DNA from: Luzula sylvatica
Taxonomy: Eukaryota; Streptophyta; Magnoliopsida; Poales; Juncaceae
DNA length: 64,000 bases
Direction of reading: 5' to 3'
Assembly: GCA_946800325.1 (NCBI GenBank)
Contig: OX326961.1
Coordinates: 15,126,215-15,190,214 of the forward strand
In this document: positions 28,856-44,191 of the stretch, piece by piece
Position numbering within the stretch: position 1 is the stretch's first letter
Layout of the letters: every line of letters begins with the position of its first letter
Translations under genes and position numbers: made by a program
The notes under the pieces: generated by a model
Told to the model about the DNA's origin: nothing
The model's input: only the letters and a program-made list of their open reading frames with translations
The model's database searches: none

Positions 28856-28979
28856 ATTAGTTAGTTATTTAGTTAGTTAGTAAGTCAGTTAGTTAGTTAG
28901 CTTGTAGTTAGTTAATTAGTTAGTTAGTTAGTTAATTAGTTAGTTAGTTAGTTAGTTAGTAAGTGGGTATGTACGAAGG

Positions 28980-28980
<1 letters not shown>
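22317..28980 (-). repeat. CTAA satellite, inverted block (GTTA orientation), copy A
   Basis: The + strand abruptly becomes GTTA repeat with reversed punctuation motifs such as GTGGGTATGTAGGAAGGTAG and AATATGTATATAAGAAGG. The order of motif classes is the reverse of the forward array, so the block is a true inversion rather than a different repeat. It includes unusual landmarks: AATTTTTTCGTTATTAG near 26830, an A-rich AAAAAAAAAGTTAAATAG near 27298, and ATAGTTATGTTTAAAGG near 28795. The same block is duplicated at 40497-47074. No open frames survive because TAG/TAA occur in all frames. Confidence 0.95.
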
Positions 28981-29014
<34 letters not shown>

Positions 29015-29160
29015 TTAACTAACAAACTAACTAACTAGCTACCTTCGTATCTACCCACTTACTAATTAATTTACTATCTAACTGACTAATTAACTAACTA
29101 ACTAGCTAACTTACTACTAGCGAACTAACCGGCTAACTAACTACCTTCCAACATACCTAT

Positions 29161-29193
<33 letters not shown>

Positions 29194-29666
29194 CAGTAAC
29201 TACTAGATAACTAACTAACTAACTACCTAATTAACTAACTAACTAACTAACCAACTAAATAACTAACTAACTAACTAATTAGCTAACTACAAGCTAACTA
29301 ACTAACTAATCACCATTCTACATACATATTAACTAACTAACTAACTACTAGATAACTAACTAACTTACTAACTAACTAACTAACTACTAGATAACTAACT
29401 AACTTACTAACTAACCAACTAACTACATACCCACTAACTTACTAACTAATTAACTAACTAATTAACTAGATAACTAACTAACTGACCACAAGCTAAGTAG
29501 CTTACTAACTAACTAACTAACTAACTACCTACCTTCCTGCATACCCACTATTTAACGAACTAAATAACTAACTAACTACTGGCTGACTAACTAACTAACT
29601 AACTAACTAACTAAATAACAAACTAATTGACTAACTAACTAACTAACTAACTAACTAACAAATTGA

Positions 29667-29706
<40 letters not shown>

Positions 29707-30249
29707 AAATAGACAACTGACTAACTAACTAACTATTTAACTAACTAACTACCTTCTTATATACATATTAACTAACTAACTAACTAACTAACTTACTAAC
29801 TTACTAACTAACTAACTAACTAACTAGCTAGCTACCTTCCTACATATACCCACTACCAAACTAATTTACAAACTAACTCACTCACTAACTAACTAATTAA
29901 ATAACTACTACCTAACTAACTAACTAAGTACCTACCTTTCTACATACATATTAACTAACTAACTAACTAATTAATTAACTGACCAACTTCTAGATAATTA
30001 ACTAACTTACTAACTAACCAACTAACTACATACCAACTAACTACCTACCTAATTAACTAACTAATTGACTACGTAACTAACTGACCACTAGCTAAGTAGG
30101 TAACTAACTAACTAACTAACTACCTACCTTCCTGCATACCCACTATTTAACTAACTAAATAACTAACTAACTACTGGCTGACTAACTAACAAACTAACTA
30201 AATAACTAACTAATTGACTAACTAACTAACCAACTAACTAACAAATAGA

Positions 30250-30280
<31 letters not shown>

Positions 30281-32300
30281 TTAACGAACTAACTTCCATC
30301 TTATATACATATTAACTAACTAACTAACTAATTAACTAACTAACTAATTAACTAACTAACTAACTAACTAATTAACTAACTAACTAGGTAGCTACCTTCC
30401 TACATACCTACTAACTAATTAATTTACTAACTAACTAAATAACTAATCAACAAACTAACTAGCTTACTTACTACTAGCTAACTAACCGACTAACTACCTT
30501 CCAACATACCTATTAACTAACTACCTAAATAACTAAATAACTACTAGATAAGTAACTAACTAACTAACACACAAACTAATTAACTAACTATCTAACTATC
30601 TAACTAACTAACTAACTACATAAATATTAACTAACTAACTAACTCACTAACTAATTAACTAACAACATAACTAACTCACTAACTAACTAAGCAACTAACT
30701 AACTAACTAAGTATCTTCGTGCATACCCACTAACTAACAAACTAACTAACTAGCTAACTAGCCAACTAACTAACCACCTACTTTCCTACATACACACTAT
30801 CTAACTAACTAACAAACTAATTGACAAACGAATGGACTAACTATTTAACTAACTAACTGACAACTAGCTTAGTAACTAATTAACTAACTAACTTACTAAT
30901 TAACTAACTAACTAACTAGCTAACTAACTGATTAACTAACTGACTAACTAACTAGCCAAATAATTAACTAACAAACTAACAAACTAACAAACTAACTAAC
31001 TACATACCCACTAACTAACTAGCTAACTAACAAATTAACTTACTAATTAACTAACTAACTAACTAACTAACTAACTACTGACTATCTAACTAGCTAGCTA
31101 GCTAGCTAACTAACTAACTAACTAACTAACTACCTACCTTCCTGCATACCCACTATTTAACTAACTAACTGCCTACGTTCCTACATACCAACTAACTAAC
31201 TAACTAAATAACTAACTAAAAAACAACTAGCTAACTAACTAACTTACTAACTAACTAAATAACTAACTAATTGACTAACTAACTAACTAATAGATAACTA
31301 ACTAACTAACTAACAATTTAACTAACTAACTTCCTTCTTATATACATATTAACAAACTAACTAACAAACTAACTAACTAACTAACTAATTAACTAACTAA
31401 CTAACTAACTATCTACCTTCCTACATACCCACTAACTAATTAATTTACTAACTAACTAACTAACTAACTAAATAACTAACTAACTAGATAACTTACTACT
31501 AGCTAACTAACCGACTAACTAACTTCCTTCCAACATACCTATTCACTAACTAACTACGTAACTAACTAACTAAATACTAGATAACTAACTAACTAACTAA
31601 CTAATTAACTAACTATCTAACTATCTAACTAACTACCCTCTTTCATAAATATTAACTAACTAACTAACTAACTAACTGACTAACTAACTAACTAACTACC
31701 TTCCTACATACCCACTAACTAACTACCTACATAACTACCTAACTAATTATTTACCTTTTTATTTAACTTAACTAACTAACAACCTTCTTATATACATATT
31801 AACTAACTAACTAACCAACTAACTAACTAACTAACTAACTAACTAATTAGCTAACTGACTTACTAACTAGCTACCTTCCTACATATACCCACCACCTAAC
31901 TAACTTACTAACTAACTCACTAACTAACTAACTAATTGACTAACTAACTACTAGAGAACTAACTAACTAATCACCTTTCTACATACATATTAACTAACTA
32001 ACTAACTAATTAACTAACTAACTAACTACTAGATAACTAACTAACTTACTAACTAACCAACTAACTACATACCCACTAACTTACTAACTAATTAACTAAC
32101 TAATTAACTACATAACTAACTAACTGACCACAAGCTAAGTAGCTTACTAACTAACTAACTAACTACCTACCTTCCTGCATACCCACTATTTAACTAACTA
32201 AATAACTAACTAACTACTGGCTGACTAACTAACTAACTAACTAACTAACTAAATAACTAACTAATTGACTAACTAACTAACTAATTAACTAACAAATTGA

Positions 32301-32336
<36 letters not shown>

Positions 32337-32398
32337 ATATAGACAACTGACTAACTAACTAACTATTTAACTAACTAGCTTCCTTCTTATATACATAT

Positions 32399-32438
<40 letters not shown>

Positions 32439-32891
32439 AAACTAACTAGCTAGCTACCTTCCTACATATACCCACTACCAAACTAATTTACAAACTAACT
32501 CACTAACTAACTAACTAATTAAATAACTACTAGCTAACTAACTAACTAAGTACCTACCTTTCTACATACATATTAACTAACTAACTAACTAATTAACTAA
32601 CTGACCAACTTCTAGATAATTAACTAACTACCTAACTAACCAACTAACTACCTAACTAATTAACTAACTAATTAACTACGTAACTAACTAACTGACCACT
32701 AACTAACTCCCTACCTTCCTGCATACCCACTATTTAACTAACTAAATAACTAACTAACTACTGGCTGACTAACTAACAAACTAACTAAATAACTAACTAA
32801 TTGACTAACTAACTAACCAACTAACTAACAAATAGATAACTAACTAACTAACTAACTATTTAACGAACTAACTTCCATCTTATATACATAT

Positions 32892-32922
<31 letters not shown>

Positions 32923-33594
32923 TTAACTAATTAACTAACTAGGTAGCTACCTTCCTACATACCCACTAACTAATTAATTTACTAACTAACTAAATGACTA
33001 ATCAACAAACTAACTAGCTTACTTACTACTAGCTAACTAACCGACTAACTACCTTCCAACATACCTATTAACTAACTACCTAAATAACTAAATAACTACT
33101 AGATAACTAACTAACTAACTAACACACAAACTAATTAACTAACTATCTAACTATCTAGCTAACTAACTTCTTACATAAATATTAACTAACTAATTAACTC
33201 ACTAACTAATTAACTAACAACATAACTAACTCACTAACTAACTAAGCAACTAACTAACTAACTAAGTACCTTCGTGCATACCCACTAACTAACAAACTAA
33301 ATAACTAGCTAACTAGCCAACTAACTAACCACCTACCTTCCTACATACCCACTATCTAACTAACTAACAAACTAATTAACAAACGAATGGACTAACTATT
33401 TAACTAACTAACAGACTACTAGCTAAGTAACTAATTAACTAACTAACTTACTAATTAACTAACTAACTAACCAGCTAACTAACTGATTAACTAACTGACT
33501 AACTAACTAGCCAAATAATTAACTAACAAACTAACTAACTAACTAACTACATACCCACTTACTAACTAGCTAACTAACAAATTAACTTACTAAT

Positions 33595-33628
<34 letters not shown>

Positions 33629-33911
33629 GTGACTATCTAACTAGCTAGCTAGCTAGCTAACTAACTAACTAACTAACTAACTACCTACCTTCATGCATAC
33701 CCACTAACAAACAAACTAACTTACGAACTAATTGACTAACTAATTATCTAACTAATTGACTAACTAACTATCTGACTAACTAACTACTACATAACAAACA
33801 AACTTACTAACTAACTAATTAAGTAACTAACGAACTAATTAACTAACTAACTAACTAACTAACTAACTTATTAACTAACTAACTAACTAACTAACTAACA
33901 AGCCAAATAAA

Positions 33912-33945
<34 letters not shown>

Positions 33946-34577
33946 CATACCCACTAACTAACTAACTAACTAACTAACAAACAAACAAACTAATTCGCCA
34001 ACTACTTAACTAACTAACTAACTAAATAACTAACTAATTAACTAACTAACTACTAGCTAACTAACTGATTAACAAACTAACTTACTAACTATCTAACTAA
34101 CTACTAGCTCACTAACTAACTAAGTAACTAAATAACAAGCTGACTAACTAACTAACTAACTAATCAACGAACTAACTAACTAACTAACTAACCAACTAAC
34201 TAACTAACTGACTAACTAACCATTAGCTTACTAACTATCTAACTAATTAACTAACTTACAATCTAACTACCTTCGTACATACCTATTAACTAACTAATTA
34301 ACTAACTACCTAACTTACTAATTAACTAACTACCTTCCTACAAACCCAATAACTAACCAACTAAGTAATTAAGTAACAAGCTAACTAACTAACAAATATA
34401 TTTTCCTACATACCTATTAACTAACTAACTAACTAACTAACTAATTAACTAACTAACTAACTACATACGTACCTTCCTACATACCCACTAACTAACTAAC
34501 TAACTAAATAACTAACTTACAAACTACTACCTAACTAACTAACTGACAAACTAACTAACTAAATAACTAACTAATTG

Positions 34578-34616
<39 letters not shown>

Positions 34617-34814
34617 TCCTTCTTATATACATATTAACAAACTAACTAACTAACTAACTAACAAACTAACTAATTAACTAACTAACTAACTAACTAACTA
34701 GCTACCTTCCTACATACCCACTACCTAATTAATTTACTAACTAACTAACTAATTATCTAATTAACTAGCTAACTTACTACTATCTAACTAACCTACTATC
34801 TAACTAACCTATTC

Positions 34815-34846
<32 letters not shown>

Positions 34847-34926
34847 CTAGATAACTAACTAACTAACTAACTAACTAATTAACTAACTATCTAACTATCT
34901 AACTAACTACCTTCTTACATAAATAT

Positions 34927-34961
<35 letters not shown>

Positions 34962-36996
34962 TTAACTAACAACCTAACTAACTAACTAACGAACTAACTA
35001 ACTGACTAACTAACTAACTACCTTCCTACATACCCACTAACTAACTAACTACCTAACTAACTAACTAATTATTTACCTTTTTATTGAACTTAACTAACTA
35101 ACAACCTTCTCATATACATATTAACTAACTAACTAACCAACTAACTTGCTAACTAACTAACTATCTAACTAATTAGCTAACTGACTAACTAACCAGCTAC
35201 CTTCCTACATATTCCCACTACCTAACTAATTTACTGACTAACTCACTAACTAACTAACTAATTAACTAACTGACTAACTAGCTATTAGCAAACTAACTAA
35301 CTAAGTAACTAACTACCTTATTACATACATATTAACTAACTTACTAAGTAATTAACTAACTAACTAACTCCTAGAAAACTAACTAACTTACTAACTAACC
35401 AACTGACTACATACCCACTAACTAACTAACTAAGTAACTAACTAATTAACTACATAACTAACTAACTGACTACTAGCTAAGTAGCTAACTAACTAACTAA
35501 CTAACTACCTACCTTCCTGCATACCCACTAACTAACTAACTAAATAACTAACTACTAGCTGACTAACTAACTAACTAAATAACTAACTAATTGACTAACT
35601 AACTTACTAACTAACTAACGAACTAATAGATAACTAACTAACTAACTAACTATTTAACTAACTAACTTCCTTCTTATATACATATTAACTAACTAACTAA
35701 CTAATAGATAACTAACTAACTAACTAACTATTTAACTAACTAACTTCCTTCTTATATACATATTAACTAACTAACTAACTAAGTAACTAACTAACTAACT
35801 AATTAACTAACTAACTAGCTACCTACCTACCTTCCTACATACCCACTAACTAACTAACTAGCTAACTTACTACTAGCTAACTAACCGACTAACTAACTAC
35901 CTTCCAACATACCTATTAACTAACAAACTAATTGACTAACTACTAGATAACTAACTAACTAACTAACTAATTAACTAACTATCTAACTATCTAACTAACT
36001 ACCTTCTTACATAAATATTAACTAATTAACTAGCTAACTAATTAACTAACAACCTCACTAACTAACTAACTTACTAATCAACTAACTAACTAACTAACTA
36101 AGTACCTTCGTACATACCCACTAACTAACTAACTGACTGACTAACAAGCCAACTAACTAACTGACTACCTTCCTACATACGCACTATCTAACTAACTAAC
36201 TAACAAACTAATTAACGAACTAATTAACTAACTATTTCACTAATTAACTAACTACTAGCTAACTAACTAATTAACTAACTAACTAACTAACTAACTACGT
36301 GCTAAGTAACTAACTAACTAAATGATTAACTAACTAACTAACAAACTAGCCAAATAACTAACTTACTAAGTTACAAACTAACTAACTAACTAACTACATA
36401 CCCACTAACTAACTAACTTAACTGATTAATTAACTAATTAACGAACTAACTGATGACTAACTACCTAGCTAGCTATCTAACTAACTAACTAACTAACTAA
36501 CTTCCTTCATGCATACCCACTAACTAACTAACAAACTAACTAACTATTTAACTAACTAATTATCTAACTAATTAACTAACTAACTATCTGACTAACTAAC
36601 TAACTGACTAACTAACAACTAGCTATCAAACTAACTAACTAACTAACTAATGAACTAACTAACTAACTAACTAACTAAATAACTAACTAGCCAAATAACC
36701 AACTAACTAACTAACTTACTAACTAACTTACTAACTAACTAACTACATACCCACTAACTAATTAACTAACTAACTAACTAACAAACTAACTAACTAATTA
36801 GCTAGCTGTTTAACTAACTCACTAACTAACTAAATAACTAACTAATTAACTAACTAACTACTAGCTAACTAACATACTAACTAACTGATTAACAAACTAA
36901 CTTATTAACTAACTAACTAAGTACTAGCTCACTAACTAACTAAGCAACTAACTAACTAGCTAACCAACTAACTAACTAACTAATTAATGAACTAAT

Positions 36997-37031
<35 letters not shown>

Positions 37032-37318
37032 GTAACTAACTGACCACTAGCTAACTAACTAACTAACTAATTAACTAACTCACTAACTAACTATCTTCAT
37101 ACATACCTATTAACTAACTAATTAACTAACTACCTAACTTACTAATTAACTAACTGCCTTCCTACAAACCCACTAACTAAACAACTAACTAATTAAGTAA
37201 CTAACTAACTAACTAAATAACAATTTTCCTACATACCTATTAAGTAACTAACTAACTAAATAACTAATTAACTAACTAACTAACTAACTACCTACGTTCC
37301 TACATACCCACTAACTAA
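28981..37318 (+). repeat. CTAA satellite, forward orientation, across the copy A/B junction
   Basis: Forward CTAA array resumes at AACTAACTAA directly after GGGTATGTACGAAGGT. The tandem-duplication junction lies near 29309, where sequence like 47390-47404 switches to sequence like 10660 onward. The remainder follows the motif order of about 10650-18703. No gene is seen. Confidence 0.93.
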
Positions 37319-38176
37319 ACGCTAGCTCGAATTTCCGTCTTCTTCTACGTCGATCCTCCCGAATTGCCGAAGAACGCCTTCCGTAATATGATAGATCTAG
37401 TTCGTGTCGAGGTGGAGCAAGCACGCCTTCCTCCAAATCTTCACGTTTGCACTCCTAGGGTTGAGAACGCCTCCACCCAAAGAACGGCTCTTGAAGATTT
37501 ACTCTTTTCGGTTGTATTGAATTTCTGGATGAGTTTGTAGAGAGAGAGAGAGTAGAAAATATGATGATTTGGTCCTGACCAAGGGGTCCAATTTATAGGC
37601 TTGATACTCCTCTTGATTGGAAAGGATAATTATGGAAGGTTTTGGGGCTGGATGAGGGAGAATTGGAAGGTTTTGGGGCTGGATGAGGGAGAAATGGAAG
37701 GTTTTGGGGAGCAACAAATCAACTAAGAAGGCAACAAATCAATCTAAAGGAGGCCACAAATCAATCTAAAGAAGGCAACAAATTAGCTTGTTGGGGCTTG
37801 TGCATGGGCTGAGAGCTGGGGCTAGGCGTGGGCTGTGAGATTTGCCTGCGCGGGCAGTGAATTTTGCCTCTGCGGCCAGGCCCTGTGCGTTGCAGCAGTT
37901 TGGTGATCTTCTTCTTTTGTTTTTGCCTTTCCCGCCTCGATCTTTCACCGAATATATCAATGTGATATATCGTTTTGACTGTCTTCAGCGTGCCGGAGGC
38001 AATGGTGCTGACCAAATTCCCAAATTATTCTTCTATCTCCTGAAAATGGGCAAAGAACACATTAGTGTAGAAATATTCATGATGTTTGAAATATCATAAA
38101 AGCATAGAATATAACTTCACAAGGGCTAAAATCCCTAAATAAGACTCGTAAAACGTGTTCCATTTGCCTCACATCA
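37319..38176 (-). mobile_element. Truncated LTR fragment (in copy B)
   Basis: Duplicate of 18704-19565 with the same truncation at its left end and the same minus-strand terminus TGATGTGAGGCAAAT at 38176. Differences seen from copy A are C for T in GAACGCCTCC, G for A in CACCGAATAT, C for T in CAGCGTGCC, T for C in TTATTCTTCT, and loss of 4 bp in GAAATATCATAAAAG. All four substitutions are transitions. Like its twin it has a TATA box (near 37593) and a GA/CT tract. It moved with the satellite and not by a fresh insertion, since both flanks are shared. Confidence 0.88.
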
Positions 38177-38529
38177 ACTAACTAACTAATTAACAAACTA
38201 ACTAACTACCTAGCTAACTAACTAATTAGCTAACTGACTAACTAACAAGCTACCTTCCTACATATACCCACTACCTAACTAATTTACTAACTAACTCACT
38301 AACTAACTAACTAATTAACTAACTAACAACTAGCAAACTAAATAACTAACTTACTAATCACCTTTCTACATACATATTACCTAACTAACTAACTAATTAA
38401 CTAACTAATTAACTACTAGATGACAAACTAACTTACTAACTAACCAACTAACTACATACCCACTAACTAACTAACTAATTAACTAACTAATTAACTACAT
38501 AACTAACTAACTGACCACTAGCTAAGTAG

Positions 38530-38563
<34 letters not shown>

Positions 38564-39405
38564 TCCTGCATACCCACTATTTAACTAACTAAATAGCTAA
38601 CTAACTACTAGCTGACTAACTAATAGACTAAGTAACTAAATAGCTAACTAATTGAATAACTAACTAACTTACTAACTAACAAATAGATAACTAACTAACT
38701 AACTAACTAACTAACAAATAGATAACTAACTAACTAACTAACTATTTAACTAACTAACTTCCTTCTTATATACATATTAACTAACTAACTAACTAATTAA
38801 CTAACTAAGTAACTAGCTAACTTTCTACTAGTTAACTAACCGACTAACTAACTACCTTCCAACATACCTATTGACTAACTAACTAACAAACTAAATAACT
38901 ACAAGATAACTAACTAACTAACTAACTAATTAACTAACTATCTAACTATTTAACTAACTACCTTCTTACATAAATATTAACTAACTAACTAACTAACTAA
39001 CTAAATAACTAACAACCTAACTAACTAACTAACTAACTAATTAACTAACTAACTAACTAAGTACCTTCGTACATACCCACTAACTAACAATCTAACTAAC
39101 TAACTAACTAGCCAACTAACTAACTAGCTACCTTCCCACATACCCACTATCTAACTAACTAACAAACTAATTAACAAACTAATGGCCTAACTATTTGACT
39201 AACTAACTAACTACTAGATAACTAACTAATTAACTAACTAGCAAACTAATTAACTAACTAACTAACTAACTAGATAACTAACGGATTAACTAACTAACTA
39301 TCTATCTAGCCAGATAACTAACTAACTAACTAACTAACAAACTACCAAACTTACAAACTACATACCCACTAACTAACTAACTAATTAACAAATTGACTAA
39401 CAAAT

Positions 39406-39441
<36 letters not shown>

Positions 39442-39870
39442 AAATAACTAGCTAACTAGCCAGCTACCAAGCTAGCTGACTAACTAACTAACTACCTACC
39501 TACCTTCATGCATACCCACTAACTAACTAACTAACTAACGAACTATTTAACTAACTAATTATCTAACTAATTAACTAACTAACTATCTGACTAACTATCT
39601 ACTTGCTAACTAACTAACTAACTAACTAATTAACTAACTAATTATTAACTAATTAACTAACTAACTAACTAACTAATTAACTAACTAACTAACTAGCCAA
39701 ATAACTAACTAACTGACTAGCTAACTAACAAACAAACAAACTAATTTAGCTAACTGTTTAACTAACTAACTAACTAAATAACTAACTAATTAACTAACTG
39801 ACTACTAGCTAACTAACAAACTAACTAACTGATTAACAAACTAACTTACTAACTAACTAACTACTAGCTC

Positions 39871-39923
<53 letters not shown>

Positions 39924-39929
39924 TTAACG

Positions 39930-39968
<39 letters not shown>

Positions 39969-40496
39969 AAACTAACCACTATCTAACTAACTAACAAACT
40001 AACTAATTAACTAACTTACTAACTAACTACCTTCATACATACATATTAACTAACTAATTAACTAACTACCTAACTTACTAATTAACTAACTACCTTCCTA
40101 CAAACCCACTAACTAACCAACTAACTAATTAAGTAAGTAACTAACTACCTAACAAACAATTTTCATACATACCTATTAACTAACTGACTAACTAAGTAAC
40201 TAATTAACTAACTAACTAACTACCTACCAACCTTCCTACATACCCACTAACTAACTAACTAAATAACTAACTAACAAACTACCAGCTAACTAACTAACTA
40301 ACTAACTAACTAAATAACTAAATAATTGACTAACTAACTAACTAACTAACTAACAAATAGATAACTAACTAACTAACAATTTAACTAACTAACTTCCTTC
40401 TTATATACGTATTAACAAACTAACAAACAAAGAAACTAACTAACTAACTAATTAACTAACTAACTAACTAACTAGCTACCTTCCTACATACCCACT
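38177..40496 (+). repeat. CTAA satellite, forward orientation, copy B
   Basis: Equivalent to 19566-22316 but without the segment corresponding to about 19611-20045: CTAACTAACTAATTAGCTAA follows the LTR fragment almost at once. Ends at the same CTACCTTCCTACATACCCAC before the strand switch. Confidence 0.92.
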
Positions 40497-41109
40497 TAGT
40501 TAGCTAGTAGTTAGTTAGTTAGTTAAATAGTTAGTCCATTAGTTTGTTAATTAGTTTGTTAATTAGTTAGATAATGGGTATGTAGGAAGGTAAGTAGTTA
40601 GTTAGTTGGCTAGTTAGTTAGTTAGTTAGTTTATTAGTTAGTGGGTATGTACGAAGGTACTTAGTTAGTTAGTTATGTTGTTAGTTAATTAGTTAGTGAG
40701 TTAGTTAGTTAGTTAATATTTATGTAAGAAGGTAGTTAGTTAGATAGTTAGATAGTTAGTTAATTAGTTAATTTGTTAGTTAGTTATCTAGTAGTTAGTT
40801 AGTTAGTTAGGTAGTTAGTTAGTGAATATGTATGTTGGAAGGAAGTTAGTTAGTCGGTTAGTTAGTTAGTAGTAAGTTATCTAGTTAGTTAGTTAATTAG
40901 ATAGTTAGTTAGTTAGTAAATTAATTAGTTAGTGGGTATGTAGGAAGGTAGCTAGTTAGTTACTTATTTAATTAGTTAGTTAGTTAGTTAGTTAGTCAGT
41001 TAGTTTGTTAATATGTATATAAGAAGGAAGTTAGTTAGTTAAATTGTTAGTTAGTTAGTTAGTTATCTATTAGTTAGTTAGTTAGTTAGTTAGTCAATTA
41101 GTTAGTTAT

Positions 41110-41145
<36 letters not shown>

Positions 41146-41704
41146 CTAGTAGTTTGTTAGTTAGTTGTTTAGTTAGTTAGTTAGTGGGTATGTAGGAACG
41201 TAGGTAGTTAGTTAGTTAGTTAGTTAATTATTTAGTTATATAGTTAGTTAGGCAGTTAATAGGTATGTAGGAAAATTGTTAGTTAGTTAGTTAGTAAGTT
41301 AGTTACTTAATTAGTTAGTTGTTTAGTTAGTGGGTTTGTAGGAAGGTAGTTAGTTAATTAGTAAGTTAGGCAGTTAGTTAATTAGTTAGTTAATAGGTAT
41401 GTATGAAGGTAGTTAGTTAGTAAGTTAGTTAATTAGTTAGTTAGTTAGTCAGCTAGTGGTTAGTTAGTTAGTTAGTTAGTTTGTTAGTTAGTTAATTAGT
41501 TAGTTAGTTAGTTAGCTAGTTAGTTAGTTACTTAGTTAGTTACTTAGTTAGTTAGTGAGCTAGTAGTTAGTTAGTAAGTTAATAAGTTAGTTTGTTAATC
41601 AGGTAGTTAGTATGTTAGTTAGCTAGTAGTTAGTTAGTTAATTAGTTAGTTATTAAGTTAGTTAGTTAGTTAGTTAAACAGTTAGCTAATTAGTTTGTTT
41701 GTTT

Positions 41705-41738
<34 letters not shown>

Positions 41739-41785
41739 GGGTATGTAGTTTGTTAGTTAGTAAGTTAGTTAGTTAGTTATTTGGC

Positions 41786-41819
<34 letters not shown>

Positions 41820-42049
41820 GATAGCTAGTAGTTAGATAGTCAGTTAGTTAGTTAGTCAGATAGTTAGTTAGTTAATTAGTTAGATAATTAGTTAGTTAAT
41901 TAGTTCGATCGTTTGTTAGTTAGTTAGTGGGTATGCATGAAGGTAGTTAGTTAGTTAGATAGTTAGTTAGTTAGCTAGCTAGCTAGGTAGTTAGTCATTA
42001 GTTAATTAGTTAGTTAGTTAGTTAGTTAATGGGTATGTAGTCAGTTAGC

Positions 42050-42084
<35 letters not shown>

Positions 42085-42274
42085 ATAATCAGCTAGTTAG
42101 TTAGTTAGTTAGTTAGCTAGTAGTTAGTTAGTTAGTTAGATAGTTAGTTAATTAGTTAGTTAGCTAGTAGTTAGTTAGTTAGTTAAATAGTTAGTTAATT
42201 AGTTAGTTAATTAATTTGTTAGTTAGTTAGTTAGATAGTGGGTATGTAGGAAGGTAGTTTGTTAGTTAGTTGGC

Positions 42275-42306
<32 letters not shown>

Positions 42307-43353
42307 GGGTATGCACGAAGGTACTTAGTTAGTTAGTTAGTTAGTTAGTTGGGTTGTTAGTTAATTAGTTAGTTAGTTAGTTAATATTTATGTAAGAAGG
42401 TAGTTGGTTAGATAGTTAGATAGTTAGTTAATTAGTTAGTTAGTTAGTTAGTTAGTTATCTAGTAGTTAGTTAATTAGTTAGTTAGTTAATAGGTATGTT
42501 GGAAGGTAGTTAGTTAGTCGGTTAGTCAGCTAGTAGTAAGTTAGCTAGTTAGTTAGTTAATTAGTTGGTTAGTTAGTTAGTAAATTAATTAGTTTGTGGG
42601 TATATAGGAAGGTAGGTAGGTAGCTAGTTAGTTAGTTAATTAGTTAGTTAGTTACTTAGTTAGTTAGTTAGTTAATATGTATATAAGAAGGAAGTTAGTT
42701 AGTTAAATAGTTAGTTAGTTAGTTAGTTATCTATTAGTTAGTTAGTTAGTTAGTTAGTCAGTCAATTAGTTAGTTATTTAGTTAGTTAGTTAGTCAGCTA
42801 GTAGTTAGTTATTTAGTTCGTTAGTTAGTGGGTATGCTGGAAGGTAGGTAGTTAGTTTGTTAGTTAGTTAGCTACATAGCTAGTAGTCAGTAAGTTAGTT
42901 ATGTAGTTAATTAGTTAGTTAATTAGTTAGTTAGTTAGTGGGTATGTAGTTAGTTGGTTACTTAGTAAGTTAGTTAGTTATCTAGTAGTTAGTTAGTTAG
43001 TTAATTAGTTAGTTAGTTCGTCAATATGTATGTAGAAAGGTAGTTAGTTAGTTAGTTAGTTTGCTAATAGTTAGTTAGTTAGTTAGTTCATTAGTTAGTT
43101 AGTTAGTGAGTTAGTTAGTAAATTAGTTAGGTAGTGGGTATATTAGGAAGGTAGCTGGTTAGTTAGTCAGTTAGCTAATTAGTTTGTTAGTTAGTTAGTT
43201 AGCTAGTTAGTTGGTTAGTTAGTTAGTTAATATGTATATATGAAGGTTGTTAGTTATTTAAGTTAAATAAAAAGGTAAATAGTTAGTTAGGTAGTTAGGT
43301 AGTTAGTTAGTTAGTGGGTATGTAGGAAGGTAGTTAGTTAGTTAGTCAGTCGG

Positions 43354-43385
<32 letters not shown>

Positions 43386-43397
43386 GTTGTTAGTTAA

Positions 43398-43432
<35 letters not shown>

Positions 43433-43777
43433 ATAGTTATGTAAGAAGGTAGTTAGCTCGATAGTTAGGTAGTTAGTAAATTAGTTAGTTAGTTAGTTAT
43501 CTAGTGGTTAGTTAGTTAGTTAGTTAGTTAGTGAATAGGTATGTTAGAAGGTAGTTAGTTAGTCGGTTATTTAGCTAGTAGTAAGTTAGCTAGTTAGTTA
43601 GATAATTAGTTAGTTAGTCAGTAAATTAATTAGTTAGTGGGTATGTTGGAAGGTAGCTAGTTAGTTAGTTAGTTAGTTAGTTAATTAGTTCGTTAGTTAG
43701 TTAGTTAGTTAGTTTGTTTGTTAATATGTATATAAGAAGGAAGTTAGTTAGTTAAATTATTAGTTAGTTAGTTATAT

Positions 43778-43811
<34 letters not shown>

Positions 43812-44159
43812 CAATTAGTTAGTTATTTAGTTAGTTAGTTAGTTAGTTAGCTAGTAGTTTGTTAGTTACTTATTTAGTTAGTTAGTTAGTGGGTATGTAG
43901 GAAGGTAGGTAGGTACTTAGTTAGTTAGTTAATTTGTTAGTAAGTTAGTTCGTTAGTTAATAGGTATGTAGGAAAATGGTTAGTTAGTTAGTTAGTCAGT
44001 TTGTTACTTAATTAGTTAGTTGGTTAGTTAGTGGGTTTGTAGGAAGGTAGTTAGTTAATTAGTAAGTTAGGTATTTAGTTAATTGGTTAGTTAATAGGTA
44101 TGTATGAAGTTAGTTAGTAAGTAAGTTAGTTAATTAGTTAGATAGTTAGTAAGCTAGTG

Positions 44160-44191
<32 letters not shown>

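Larger units (their letters stand above)
10650..29309 (+). repeat. 18.6-kb tandem duplication, copy A
   Basis: Copy A runs from about 10650 to 29309 and copy B from 29310 to about 47404. Matching landmarks are TCACCATTCT at 10661 and 29310 (offset 18649), the LTR fragment at 18704 and 37319 (offset 18615), the first strand switch at 22316 and 40496 (offset 18180), and the second at 28980 and 47074 (offset 18094). The falling offset records deletions in copy B, chiefly one of ~435 bp. The breakpoint lies in a run of CTAA, so its exact position is ambiguous by tens of bases. Confidence 0.88.
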
